Below are positions 33,553 through 64,000 of a stretch of 64,000 bases of DNA, piece after piece. Each line of letters opens with the position of its first letter. Positions within the stretch are counted from its first letter, which is position 1. Both the position numbers and the translations under genes were made by a program. The notes under the pieces are model-generated. The model was not told the DNA's origin. It saw nothing but the letters and a program-made list of their open reading frames with translations, and searched no databases. Source of the DNA: Scatophagus argus (taxonomy: Eukaryota; Chordata; Actinopteri; Scatophagidae); assembly GCF_020382885.2 (NCBI RefSeq), contig NC_058511.1, positions 6,665,501 to 6,729,500 on the forward strand, written 5' to 3'.

Positions 33553-34501
33553 TTTTTTTTTTTGTTTGCTTGTTTGTTTTACAAAATGTGAAAACATTCC
33601 TTTAATTCCAGTCAGGCTGAGTAAAACGTTCATTCTTTGTAAGCCCTGTTCTCAATACTTTAGTGTAAATAATCTTATAAATGCAGATCTTGTAACAAAA
33701 ACTGTTAGCTTCATGTTTTCGCCCAGATTAAAAACATATACCAACACCTGAAAGACAAAAATAATCTCACATATATAACAATTACCCTAATTGTGAACAA
33801 GTTTTAACTTCATAGTTCCAACTAGAGCCACTAACAGAGATGTCAGCCCATATCTGGGATTACTACTGTTTAGGATTTACCTTTTTTGGCAATGCACCCC
33901 TATCATTCTCCTCCTCTAGATTCATCCACTCCCGACAACAGTCCTTTACTGTACATTAATGGACACTAAATGTTTACTCATGGACCTGGTCCCATCTGCC
34001 ACAAATACTCCCGAAGTCCACAGTTCCCTTCTTCCTTAACATTTGCGCCCAAGTGTTGGCAGCAACAGCAACAGGGAAAAGCACATTAAAAAACAGACAT
34101 CTTTAAATAGCTATTCAGCTTGTCTAAGTGCAGCACAATCGGAAACATTAAATTCAAGTCATTAATATTTTCTCCCGTCACATGTATCATACAACAAATA
34201 TAACCAGAACAGAAATCATTTTCAGTTAAGAAACTAAATGTGAAAGGATACATCTTTGATCAGACAAATAAACAATATATTGCAGCCACACTGTAACATC
34301 CAAAAATAGTCTTAAGTTGAAATATATATATATATATAGATTTTTTTTTCTGCCAAAGAAATGCTGGCATTCTAAGTCACTCTACGTAGTTTTAATATAC
34401 TGTTGAGGTGTAATTTGTGTTTTTCTGTCTCCGTCATTCCTCTCCGGACAGTCCCGAACACAATGTCAAACCGTCACGGTATAAAAAACTGACGCCTGGT
34501 G

Positions 34502-53653
<19,152 letters not shown>

Positions 53654-53689
53654 CTGGAATAACACAAATTAAGTTAAGTCATTAAGTTA

Positions 53690-53755
53690 TCCATAATTGA
53701 TCCCCACAGGGAAATTCCTTCTCTACATTTAACCCATCCTAAGTACTAGTATCCT
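53690..53755 (-). repeat. LINE/SINE 3' tail fragment
   Basis: 'ttgatccccacagggaaatt' followed by 'ctctacatttaacccatcct' is a common fish repeat end. It lies 37 bp upstream of the first ppp2r5a core exon. Confidence 0.5.
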
Positions 53756-56700
53756 AAGTAATTACTATAGCATTTAATTAGTCTCAAAACCTGCACACAT
53801 GATACAAGGACACAGAAGAGTATCTGTGAGCGGAAAACCATTCTTGGAAGGGAGCATTTCTGCTCTGTCTGCACAAATGCGGTCGTGGCTCCCCTCCTCC
53901 GATTGGCCACTTTCAATATACAGTCTTAAACTTCTGCAAGCTGGTGTTACCTTTTCTAACATTAAACAGGCTATTTAGCTGTCAGTAGTATCCCTATAGT
54001 GTAAACAGTAAACAACATTTCTGAAAAATGTTAACTTGGCATAAGATTTGCTAAAATATATGGCCCAGTGCTTCTCAAAGAAATTAAATACATTTATTCA
54101 CTGCTTATATACAATAGAAAGCACAATCTGATGCTCTGTGCCACCAGATGAGACAAAAGGGGATGACAGCTGCAAATGTTTCCCGAGGTGCTGTGACTTA
54201 CTGATGCAGAAAAGGAGAAAATGTGCATTTTAAAAAAGGCATAGATAAATTTTTTTTTAAATCCCAAACTCAGATCATCAATGAATGCGATTAAAGACAG
54301 CCACAAAAAAATCGCCTATAAATGTCCTATGTTGGTCTAATCAGCTGGTTTACTGCACACAGTTACACAACTAACAAACTGGACTTAAAGGCCGACAGAC
54401 ACATGTGTTTTTCCACACAGAGACAGCCCAGTCATTCTCGGCTTTGACTGTAAAGCCTTTTATGGATTAGACGGTGAGTGCGTTCGGGGTTATTAAAGCT
54501 GTCAAACTTGACCCCAGCTAAGCTATAAACAGCATTTGGCAGCCATCCAGAAATGCAGTGACACAATGTTTAGTGATGTTGTCTTCCACCACAGCAGCAG
54601 CTCATCGCGGCAGACACAGGACGCTCTTTGTAATGACGGAAGAGGGACACGGCGAAGAGAGCCTACACTGCAGGTCTAATTGTCCGGACTACCAGAAACA
54701 GACACCACAACAAAGGTTCAAGAGTTACACAAATACAGATATCATCTGCAACACTTGTTGACATGGAGGTGCTATTAAATGTCTTCATTAAAAGGAATTG
54801 CACATTTTATGTTTCATTTTTTTATTTTATAGACAAATGGTTAATAAATAAATCCATCATTAAAGGTAATCATCTATTGTAGCCCCAAAACATGCATTCA
54901 CACTCCGGTGCCAAAGAGAGTGTATTTTAACAGTTAAGGTAGAGAAGTTTCTTATTCAGTGATATTATTCAGCTGAGAAGGCATTACCCATATAATAATG
55001 CCACAGTCAGGCACAGCCAAAAACATTCACAATGAGTTTCACACCTTCTGAAAATGTTCCAGTGGTGCTGACAGCCGATGAAACACTTACGCAACTGAGC
55101 TCTACAGGTCAGGCCACTGGCTGGTGCTGCTGCTCCGAGGGGGCTCAATATCTGTGTGTAACTACACCGAGTCGACTTGTTAACGCACTTCTCCGCCTTA
55201 ATGCCAATTTTCCAAAGTATCACATCTCAAAGGATTCCACATTCAAAGGGCAGACTGATACCAGACGAGAACAAGCGAGGAAAAACAGGACCATGATGTC
55301 CCGGTGACATGACTGTGCTGTTATTAACATGACACATGAATAGTTCACATTTCCTCCCTGTAAGCGTATAAACTGGCATCTGGCATATGGGTGTCAACAC
55401 TTGAGGTAGGCATTCTGGACTCAAACCTTCAGTGTTTTCTAGGTGCACATCAGCAGTAATGAAAAGCACATATTTCAGCCTTGAACACAGAGAGGAGTCT
55501 GACTGCACCTTAAAGGAATAGTTTGACATTTCAGGAAATTCACTCATTTGCATTTCTGCCAAGAGTTAGATAAGAAGATCAATACCAGTCTGTTTCCCTG
55601 CTTATTCAACTCAAAGGCAAGGTCTCCTTTGTTTTACATAACTGCTTACCTTTGTTGAAATTTCTGACAAAAGGACAAAGTTTTTATTTATTTAGAGCCA
55701 AAACTATTGTGCCTTTTATCAGCAACTGCCTTGATGCCGTTACACCAAGCGCACATATGTTATGCGTGGCCTTTACTTGTGGGGGGGACACGACAAGTCT
55801 ACAACCTCATGTAGCACAGATATTCTGATTGGTAATTTGTAATTTATTTTATATAAATGAATAATAATCTCAGGGCTGACCCAGTACCTCACCAGGCAGA
55901 ACGTATACCATATGTTAAAGCACAGTGCTTACCACAGCAGACCGGGTTCATCTGTATCTTTTAATATGAAACACTTGTTGCATGTAATTTCTTTGTTGTA
56001 AAGCACTTTGGACTGCATTTATTGTATGAAAGGTGCGACACAAATAACGTTAATTGTCATTAGCTAGTTTTATTATTATTTTATTATCAAAAAACATGGC
56101 AAAATTTCCCTGTTTTATTTCCCTAATTCATGTACGGCATATTCTCACTGCACTGCAAGGTTCACGAATCACTTGAACTTGAATTACCTGGATGCTATGG
56201 CATGCAATTTCATAATCACACAGGGACATGAGTGACAAAGTGGCAGGGTTAAAAGGAACGACAGATATGGCACATAAATGGATAATCACTCCTTAAAATG
56301 AGGTAGGATAAGCAACTCGCAAATGGTCTTACTTGCATGCCCGTTGATCATTGCTGACACTAGTGTCATACGAGTTGAACTTGTATGTACAAACACTCTA
56401 CTGAAAGGTGCTACGTAACAAGAGAAGCCCTAAAATTAAAGCTTTTACCATTCACAACCTCAAATGACAGACCCAACAAACACCATTAGCTCAATTAAGA
56501 ACAAAAGCCTTTAAGCACAGAAGCTACTTGTGAAATGTAATAAAACAGGATTTACAGGAAACTTGAATGGTTTCTTCACAATGTTGTTGTTTTGTTGAAC
56601 AGTCATCATCTGCACACGTACATACAACTACCAAGTTCTAAAACTAAGCTGCAGTTTTTCTGTTGTGGTGTGAAAAACCTGAAAACAAAAAGAAACGCTG

Positions 56701-58586
56701 CAGCTTAGCAACATTCTGGATTCCTTTTCATAGTGATCATATTTCCAGTCTACTGTAAATGGGTAAATACCACAATAGTGTGTCACTATGAGAAAAATGT
56801 TATGTTGGAGTTTGTAGTCTGCCACACTTGCAGAACAAAGCATGTCTGTTGTTATTCACATATCTAGAAGATGAAAGAAAAAGAAATCACTCTTAAAACT
56901 AAATCTCACTAATGTTTCTATCTCTAATGTATTAAATCACTGACTGTTTGAGACACAAAAACCAAACAACAGAGTTGTGCCTGAACGATGCAGAGTGGTT
57001 TTTCATAAACTGTACAATAAACGACAAAGGCCAGATTTGGTGACAAAAACAGGAAATATGATCTAAGCTCTAACCACAGCATTGCAAGGGGAGCCTGAAG
57101 AAAGTGTGTTGTAAATTGCTCAAATAACCACATACAGATGAGTGACGAACTGAAAGCATAAAGCTGAACAAACTAGGAGAGACATAACAAATGTGCACGC
57201 TACCATGTGTGTGTTTCTTCTGATCATTGTTGAAAACCCAGAAGTCAATTTGAGACGTGTGTACAGAAAATAATGGAAAAGAGATAACAGGTTTGGAGGA
57301 AGTCAGAGTGAAGACTATGCATTAAACTGCACACATTTCTGTGAGTTATGGGTTGAAAGCGTTCAATATTCCACGAGAGAAACACCCCTTCCAGCACAGA
57401 GTACATAATTACGTGTAGCGAGTGATTTATAAGGATGAATGCTCTCATTAGTATACACTGTGAGATTTTCAATCAGGTATTTGGGATGCATGGACTATTT
57501 TGTAGAAAGAAATTCAACCAAGACAAATGGGCAGGTGGCTCGTGGGGCTCCAAGACTGATGTGATAACACAGGGTAGCATTATTACTGCTAATAGTCACC
57601 ATTTCACAATGGAATTTAATGTTTAATGTTACACAGAAAAGTGCAGTGGCAAGGAAGTAATGAGTAATTTTGTTCCTAAAAACTTTAACAGGAAAGCCAT
57701 TACCACAATGTACACAAGTGTAAGACGCACATACACGACAGCAAAAAGGAAACGTGCATTTTTGGACATCATTTAGAAAGGCTAAACCAATCTAAATGAG
57801 GTTCTATGGTTTACATTTAATGCAAGTTAAACAGAAAACCTAAGTCATGAAATTCTCATTAGAAAAATAAAATTTGCTGAGGGTTTGGAACCAAGAGTTA
57901 ATCATAAGGCAAGCCAAAAATAGAATATTAGAAAGGCATAACACAAAGTGTCCAAGAGTACTTTAGATGCAAACTGCAATATGGAGGATTTACAATGAAA
58001 ATACCAATACTCCATTTGTTCAGAAATCTTGTAAATCAGTAGCCAGCTTTCTCAGCCAACATTACAACAATATCTGTATTATAGATAAATGCAGTTATGC
58101 AACCCTTTTCCATGTAAGCATCTCCTGTTTCATTACAACTACAATTACTAATGTTGTGCCCTGGATGAATAGCGTTTTGCAGCGTTCTACTGCAGCAGAG
58201 GGCAACGGTCATGGAAAACAGAAATGCATCACTCTAATGCATCACACGTGTACCTCCGCAAGGCCACCATGCATGGTGTGTTTAGAGGTTTGAGACAAAT
58301 TTGCAAAAACCATCTTTTTTTTTTAATTGATAACATGCTGCAGTAACAGGAACAAACATTAAATACACAAAAGTATTTTTTTCAGAGCTAAAGCAGTTTA
58401 ATACTATGCATATAGAGTTGAGTTTCTGACCTGTATTTGCATTTTTATTCCCACTGTTCAGCAGCAAGACTACTTGGCATCCGTTTCTATCCAAAATGTG
58501 GTTAAACAGAATGAAAAAACAGAAAGAAACTTCTGTCTCAACGTATAATCATCTTTTAAACTACAAGGGAATGTATCAAATCTCAC
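53756..58586. other. Upstream intron of ppp2r5a
   Basis: It contains the repeat copy at 55512 and otherwise unique AT-rich sequence. No exon encoding the usual KVDGF/RKSVRK/SSQFR N-terminus was found. Confidence 0.5.
55512..55625 (+). repeat. Dispersed teleost repeat copy
   Basis: 'aaaggaatagtttgacattt', 'gagttagataagaagatcaa' and 'taccagtctgtttccctgct' are in the family order. Confidence 0.6.
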
Positions 58587-58617
58587 CATCAAGGCCCTTC
58601 TGAGTGTTTTCGCCCAT
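58587..58617 (-). CDS. ppp2r5a: Candidate short first coding exon of ppp2r5a
   Basis: ATG plus nine codons (MGENTQKGLD) ends at GATG|GTGAGA. The leftover G completes the split Asp codon that opens the 53653 exon, giving ...GLDDAPATEQQEL. An acceptor (CTGTCCTTACAG) ends at 58630, so the exon would be 58587-58629 (43 bp). It would be either the start of a short isoform or an internal microexon read LNRSMGEN. It is predicted from splice signals and phase only. Confidence 0.45.
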
Positions 58618-60058
58618 GCTTCGGTTCAACTGTAAGGACAGACTTGTAGTGTTAACACAGACAAATGATCACCATGATGGTAGAAACACTGGGGGTCTTG
58701 ACCTACTCACAGGAAAATATACATAAACATATTTATATTATACCTGAGAAATTTGAAGCTCATGACGTCAAAACTGCTTTACTCCAATCCCTGCCCTTTT
58801 GGTGCCTATCAACATTTCATGGAACTAGAGCCAAGCAGAAAGAGGCCAAAACAAACTGAAGGAAAGTATGCAGGTCAGGTGACCTCCGAACAGCGACAGA
58901 TTAGTCCTACACTGTCTCAGACGCCATCCCGGGTTTAGTTAGATCTGTGTACAATGCATTTACTGTGCTTTTACAACCTGTAAGATGACAAACACAGATT
59001 AATGTGCTTTTTAAAATCAAATCTCACTCTCTAGCCGCAAATGACCAATAGAGCAATTACTGCTTTTAAAATTATTCACAAAAAGAAAAAAAAAAAAGGC
59101 ATTGCTGTCAATTTAAGTTAAGTAAGATTTACAGACCAAAGGTGCATAAGTTTACAAACAGGATTCTTATTTAAGCAAGGTGTTTTTTTTTTATATTCTG
59201 CACAAACTGAACATGAGCACAGTCTTCACAACCTGGTGTAATTGCTGATATCACAATATTAGAAAAAAAAACATAGAAAGACATGAGAAGTCCTTTAACA
59301 TATAACTGGTGAATTGTAAGAAAACAGGAGTGACAGTCTTCTGTCAGCCAAATGTGACCATTAATGCATGACGGGTACATGATGGCACGTCGGTCACACT
59401 GCAGCTGCTGAACTGGTTGGGTAAGATAGTACCACATGTATACTATGGACTTGTCTCCACATTTGTTTGGAGTTCACATTAAAATAATGCTGGCACAATA
59501 TGTCACAACAGCAACCAACCAGCCTAAAGTATAAGTAAGACAGGTATGAATAGTTTTAACGTGAACTACAAACTGAAAGTGAAAGAGAAGTAAAAATTAT
59601 GTATACACACATATTATGGTCAAAGTGAAATTAATGCACACAGTATCATAAGAGCTAAATAGAAGATATAGATAGAAGATATTATTAGTTATGCAGTGTC
59701 AGACTGATGCAAAGAATCGAAATGATGAATATGACTGAGAGAAGACTTAAGATAAAGACTAACAATGCACAATATTTTTGCATTTACTACAGTTTAAGAG
59801 AAATTGAATTTCAGCATTTTAACCTGCATTATGTCACAATTTAGAGTAATTTTTAGCACTCTAACTGCACTACAAAAATAACATTTATTACCACTTCACT
59901 TCAGACCCATTTAACACAAGGCAGTAACAGCAAACACTAAAGACACAGCAGCTCTGCAATTTCAAGCCTAAACTTGGCATCAATATTTTTCCTGTCCTGT
60001 TACTCTTGATAATAAACACTTTCCTAGCTTTCTCTCATAGGTTTGCCAGAAAGGTGGG

Positions 60059-60081
60059 TGTGTGTGTGTGTGTGTGTGTGT
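60059..60081. repeat. (TG)n microsatellite
   Basis: About eleven TG dinucleotides in the far upstream region of ppp2r5a. Confidence 0.9.
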
Positions 60082-60229
60082 CAAACAGAGAGCTTGTGGT
60101 CAACACATCATTTGGCCACACGCATAAACATGTTCAGACTCCGACCTAAAGTTATATGCACGCATCCATGAATACGCTTAGAGAGGCTGAATGGAAACTA
60201 CGCCTGTTCTATAGTCAGTTAGGTGGGTG

Positions 60230-60495
60230 ATAGGGCTGCAGGTCATCCACTAATTGGAAAGTGGGTGATGTGATCCCTGGTCCCAGCGGAAGATACCAAA
60301 CCTCAAAGTTCTCTTGATGGTTTCTTCCATCTGTATCTGAGTGTATGTGTGAATGGGTAACACTCTTGATGAGCAGGTGGCACCATGCGTGGCAGCCTCT
60401 GGCACAAGTGTGTGAATGCTGGCTTGTGTTTAGAGCACTTTGAATGGTTGCTAAGAGTAGAAAAGTGTTATAAATGCAGTCAATTTACCATTTTC
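60230..60495 (+). repeat. Dispersed teleost repeat ending in 'atttaccattt'
   Basis: 'ggcaccatgcgtggcagcct', 'gtgtgtgaatg', 'gcactttgaatggttgctaa' and 'aaaagtgttataaatgcagt' ending in 'caatttaccatttt' follow the order of a repeat widespread in fish (consensus GCGCTTTGAGT..AAAAGCGCTATATAAATGCA). The class is not assigned. Confidence 0.6.
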
Positions 60496-61293
60496 TGTGA
60501 AAGGATATAAAAACACAAAAGAAAAGACTGGAAGGGAATCACACTCTTTTGAGGTTAGTTCTATTTCGGACTTCATACTGTACTATTAGCAGTAATCCAG
60601 GCTGTCTCAGATAAACTAACAGTGCTATTTTACTCACATTACCTCTGTGGGTCACTCTGAAACTCGAGCATGTGTTACAATTGCTGAGAAAGATGTATGT
60701 CAGGCGAACTGACCAAGGAAGGTCATGGCTGTGCATGGAAAAAAGGGTGAACAAACCTGAACCTGAACCTGAACAACCCTATGTCTGCCTCGGCTAGTGG
60801 ATTTCAACACATCAAGGTCTGCTTTCACGTCACTAGCTTGTCTATCACAAATGATCCATAAGGGCACGTTCACACTATTCGTCTTTTCCAACCTGCTAGC
60901 TCCTACTTTTATTTGTAAGTCAATGGACAGGTGTTTATAGTTAGACATGCAAAGATTGAGTAGACAATTGAAAGAAAATTAATAAACAACGATTCTGAGT
61001 ATTGCTTAGTCATTTTTCAAGTAAAGAATGGCATTCTGATTGTCCCAGAATTTGCTGTCTGTTTGGACTTAAATAAAGTCAATGTTTTTGCATTTTGGGC
61101 TGCTGTTGGACAAAAGTAGACATGTTATGACATCCCATTTGTGCTCTAGGATTTTGTGATGGCCAGGAGATAATTGTGATGCTTTGCAGATGAAAAGATT
61201 AACAGATTAACTTGGAAAATAATTTGTAGAGTAATCAGTTATGAAAATAAATAGTATAAATGGAAAAAAAGATATGCAATAAGATTATATGGT

Positions 61294-61358
61294 GCATATA
61301 ATGGTATAATTACATATGTACCATATAATGGTGCATATATAATTATACCATTATATGT
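61294..61358. repeat. AT-rich inverted repeat
   Basis: TATAATGGTATAATT (61297-61311) and its exact inverse AATTATACCATTATA (61341-61355) flank a 29-bp centre that is itself partly palindromic (catatgtaccatataatggt). It can form a hairpin or cruciform. Confidence 0.85.
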
Positions 61359-62486
61359 ATAGCAATATAGCACAGATTTCATCTGTTATGTCACTTGGTG
61401 GGAGAGAGAGAGATCTGCAAGTGAACGAGTGAGCACACACTTCCTTTATTAAGATAAAACACATATTTACATGCTAAAGTCTGGTGAGGGGATGAAGAGA
61501 AGCAGGCTCACTCAGTGAAGAAACATTTCTGCCAGTATAATGACAGTTTGAGAATGTACTTTGCCCTCAACACAAGTAGCTTTGGCTGCGGTGGGAAGCT
61601 AAAGGCCACAACTAAGACATTCTTGACCAAGTCACTAATTAGTCGCTTTCCTTATAAGAAAGCCAGTGGTGAAAGGACTGTAACTATAACTGTGCATCTA
61701 TGTCACAAAACAGTTGCTATTCAGCAGCAGAAGAAATACTACAATCTTTGACTCAGGTAGAAACAATACCACATTGTAGAAATACTCTGTAACTACTAAC
61801 TTAAATAATCAGATAAACGTAGTGGAATACCATATTTGACTCTGAACTGGAGTGCCACAGAACTGTAAAGTTGCAGAAAATTTAAAATATTCAAGTAAAG
61901 TACAAGCTTCAAAGCTGTACTTAAGTGCAATACTTGAGTAATTGTACTTAGTTAACCATGTACGTGGTAAGGCAATGATGGAAAAGCTTTTACAGCCACT
62001 GAAGCTAACACACCACAGACTGAGTCAGTATTATTCAAAATTTTTGTACTCCATTTAAAATGACACATCCAATGTATAAGGGGAAAACCACATACTGCGG
62101 TATACATCTTTACCACCCATTTAATGATAAAAAAGTATTACGCTGTGATGCTGAGCCAAAGTTGAAGCTGGTCATTATGGAAGCACAGCTTCAACCACGT
62201 CTTCGCCCAGCAGACTGCCAGCACATAATAAAGTCAAGTCAGCAATTTTTCACAAAAAGGTGTGAGGAGAGTCTAACCTGCCGGAGGCCACAATTATGAC
62301 ACTGACAGCAATAAACACATGAACATGGATGTCATCACAGTGCAACACAAAACTGTCATCCGTTTTTTTTCCGGGAAAATTATTTATCGATTTGCCATCT
62401 GCTGGCAGACGTGATGGAAACAGAATGTGTGGCACACAGTTGTCAATCAATAGCCTAATACAGTGGAAATGTTTTCCATGAACAGC

Positions 62487-62487
<1 letters not shown>

Positions 62488-62527
<40 letters not shown>
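62488..62527. repeat. (CA)n microsatellite
   Basis: Twenty uninterrupted CA dinucleotides, likely length-variable. Confidence 0.95.
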
Positions 62528-62530
<3 letters not shown>

Positions 62531-62671
62531 CCTTCAGTGCCTGCTGTTGCTCACTAACTTACAGTTAATCCGCTAATGTACAGTAACGTATTATGGCTGT
62601 TTGGGGCGAATAAACACAAAACTGGTTTTGTTTTCTGTGCACACCTTGGATAATATTAAAGGAGAAAGCTG

Positions 62672-62830
62672 GGCGGCTCAGTTGGTAGAGCGTGCTATTC
62701 CCTCTGCAGTGGCCACAGGTTTGACTCCAGCCTGTGGCTCATTTGCTGCGTGCTATCCCCCCTCTCTGCCCCCCCCTGCCTGTTATATCTTCAGCTGTTC
62801 TAGATGAATAAAAGGCAAAAAACCCAAATA
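62672..62830 (+). mobile_element. tRNA-derived SINE with target duplication
   Basis: The head GGCGGCTCAGTTGGTAGAGC (A box) with GGTTTGACTCCAGCC (B box) is followed by a C/T-rich stretch and ends GAATAAAAGGCAAAAAACCC. It is flanked by ATTAAAGGAGAAAGCTG (62655-62671) and the same sequence with one extra A (62831-62848), a clear target-site duplication. Confidence 0.88.
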
Positions 62831-64000
62831 ATTAAAAGGAGAAAGCTGACTGCTGAGTCTCCTTGGGTTGGTGAGGCATGGAATCAGTGGTGTATGTGTG
62901 TATGTGGACTGTTTTTAAACAGAGACAGTATTTGACCAGGATCTCTGCCATTTGTCTGGGACGTTAAAATCTTCAAAGACACGTGGACTGTTACTGGTCA
63001 GATCAACAGTTATGACATGAATGATTAATCAAAGATCTATATTGTTGTTGATTTATTTTTGTCCATTGACTGATCAATTAATTAACTAAATGTTTAGGCG
63101 GTAATCAATAAAATGAATGTGCAGTCAATGCCAGAACAAAGTGAAAGTCGGAGGGGGAGACCAAAGCAGTATACAGTGACATGAGCGGAACTGAAATGAA
63201 ATGAAAACACATAGGATGCACAAAACCATCCTTGGCTTAAGCTATAGCTGAATTAGTAGGTGGAATAATCAAGGAAATGAAGATCAATGCACTTTCCAAA
63301 TGACACTGCGTTCCGGCTATTGACGATAGCCACACACCACTCAACTGTAAGCATAGGTCTAGTTAGGAAAGGCACAGCTCAAAATTGCACTGCAGTGACA
63401 GAAATATCAACCTAAATGAAGCAGTCTGTATTTGGAAAGTAAAACGTTTCCCTGGCTTGCTCTCAAGGCTTCTGGCTGCCATGGCAACTGTGTTGGTCTC
63501 TGAGTGACTCATCTTTTCGGTGTCTATCACACAACAGGAGCTATGAGCACTCCAACCTCTACACTGCAGGAGGGAAGAAACATCTTTGCAGTTTAGGACC
63601 TGAAACGTACTGGCTGCAGACATCTCCATTCTTAGTAAGAACCAGGAATAATGCCGATAAACAGATTATTGTAACTCAATTACAGATGATCAGGTTAAGT
63701 ATGTGCTCTAATTGGTGAAACCATGTTAAGATACTTGGTTTATACTCATAAAAAGGTCTATTGCTGCATGATTTACTCCTCTCACTTTGGCTTTTATGTA
63801 ACTGTGTAAACAGACTCAAACAGTGCTATCAGGTGATGGCACAGTACCACCATTATTCTGTTTTCATATACATCAAGTACTACAACCACTGCACTCTTGC
63901 TCAGTTAGAGGTGGTTCAAGTTGCCAACAGGTGTCAAGGATACTTTAGTCCAGTCAATTAATCTATGTTTAAACTTCCTGTGTCAACATTGGGAAATTAA

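Larger units (their letters stand above)
58630..64000. other. Far upstream region of ppp2r5a
   Basis: Repeats and microsatellites at 60059, 60230, 61294, 62488 and 62672, otherwise unique sequence. The main first exon of ppp2r5a is not visible here and probably lies beyond 64 kb. Confidence 0.5.

Noticed and set aside
55080-55160. Possible minus-strand exon with donor TTGC|GTAAGT
   Set aside because: The acceptor side is poor and the encoded residues do not resemble the B56 N-terminus.

Overview
This is 64 kb of vertebrate nuclear DNA, almost certainly from a teleost fish. Coding sequence is split into short exons with GT/AG borders, introns run to several kb, and base composition is AT-rich. 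The interspersed repeats are typical of ray-finned fish: tRNA-derived SINEs with V-SINE-like bodies, L2-like LINE remnants, fold-back hAT MITEs and Tc1-like fragments. Nothing looks bacterial or viral: there are no operons and no CRISPR array.

Three protein genes are supported, all on the minus strand. (1) Positions 1-19.6 kb hold an ARHGAP20-like Rho GTPase-activating protein. Twelve coding exons from about 19562 down to 168 join in phase into 452 codons with an N-terminal RRRSAPSL block, a PH domain and a RhoGAP domain with its arginine finger. The 3' end runs off the left edge. (2) Positions 24.9-29.6 kb hold a complete four-exon opsin of the neuropsin (OPN5)-like group. It has 411 residues, retinal lysine K288, E169 at the rhodopsin E181 site and a disulfide pair C97/C175. 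The usual (D/E)RY motif reads IRY. (3) Positions 34.5 to at least 53.7 kb (probably 58.6 kb and beyond the right edge) hold a PP2A B56 regulatory subunit, closest to PPP2R5A. Twelve coding exons give about 466 codons, ending in an unusual Asn/Ser-rich tail. A possible short alternative first coding exon lies at 58.6 kb; the usual long N-terminal exon was not found.

The spaces between exons hold repeats. The best defined are two nearly identical 204-bp fold-back MITEs at 17.6 and 27.8 kb, each with its own 8-bp target duplication; a V-SINE at 31.2-31.5 kb with a perfect 14-bp target duplication; its relative on the minus strand at 14.3-14.6 kb; a tRNA-derived SINE at 62.7-62.8 kb with a 17-18 bp target duplication; a decayed L2-like LINE at 16.75-17.2 kb; and a shortened tRNA-Ala-like sequence at 16.6 kb. 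A dispersed repeat recognisable by 'aggaatagttcaacattt' and 'ttagcttagcataaagactgg' recurs at least seven times.

The three genes are not known to act together: one is a Rho-GTPase regulator, one a photoreceptor GPCR, one a phosphatase targeting subunit. No new multi-gene system was recognised. The points most worth checking are the opsin's IRY motif, the missing Ras-association segment in the ARHGAP20-like protein, the expanded B56 tail and alternative start, and an unexplained minus-strand small membrane-protein ORF at 48.1-48.3 kb.
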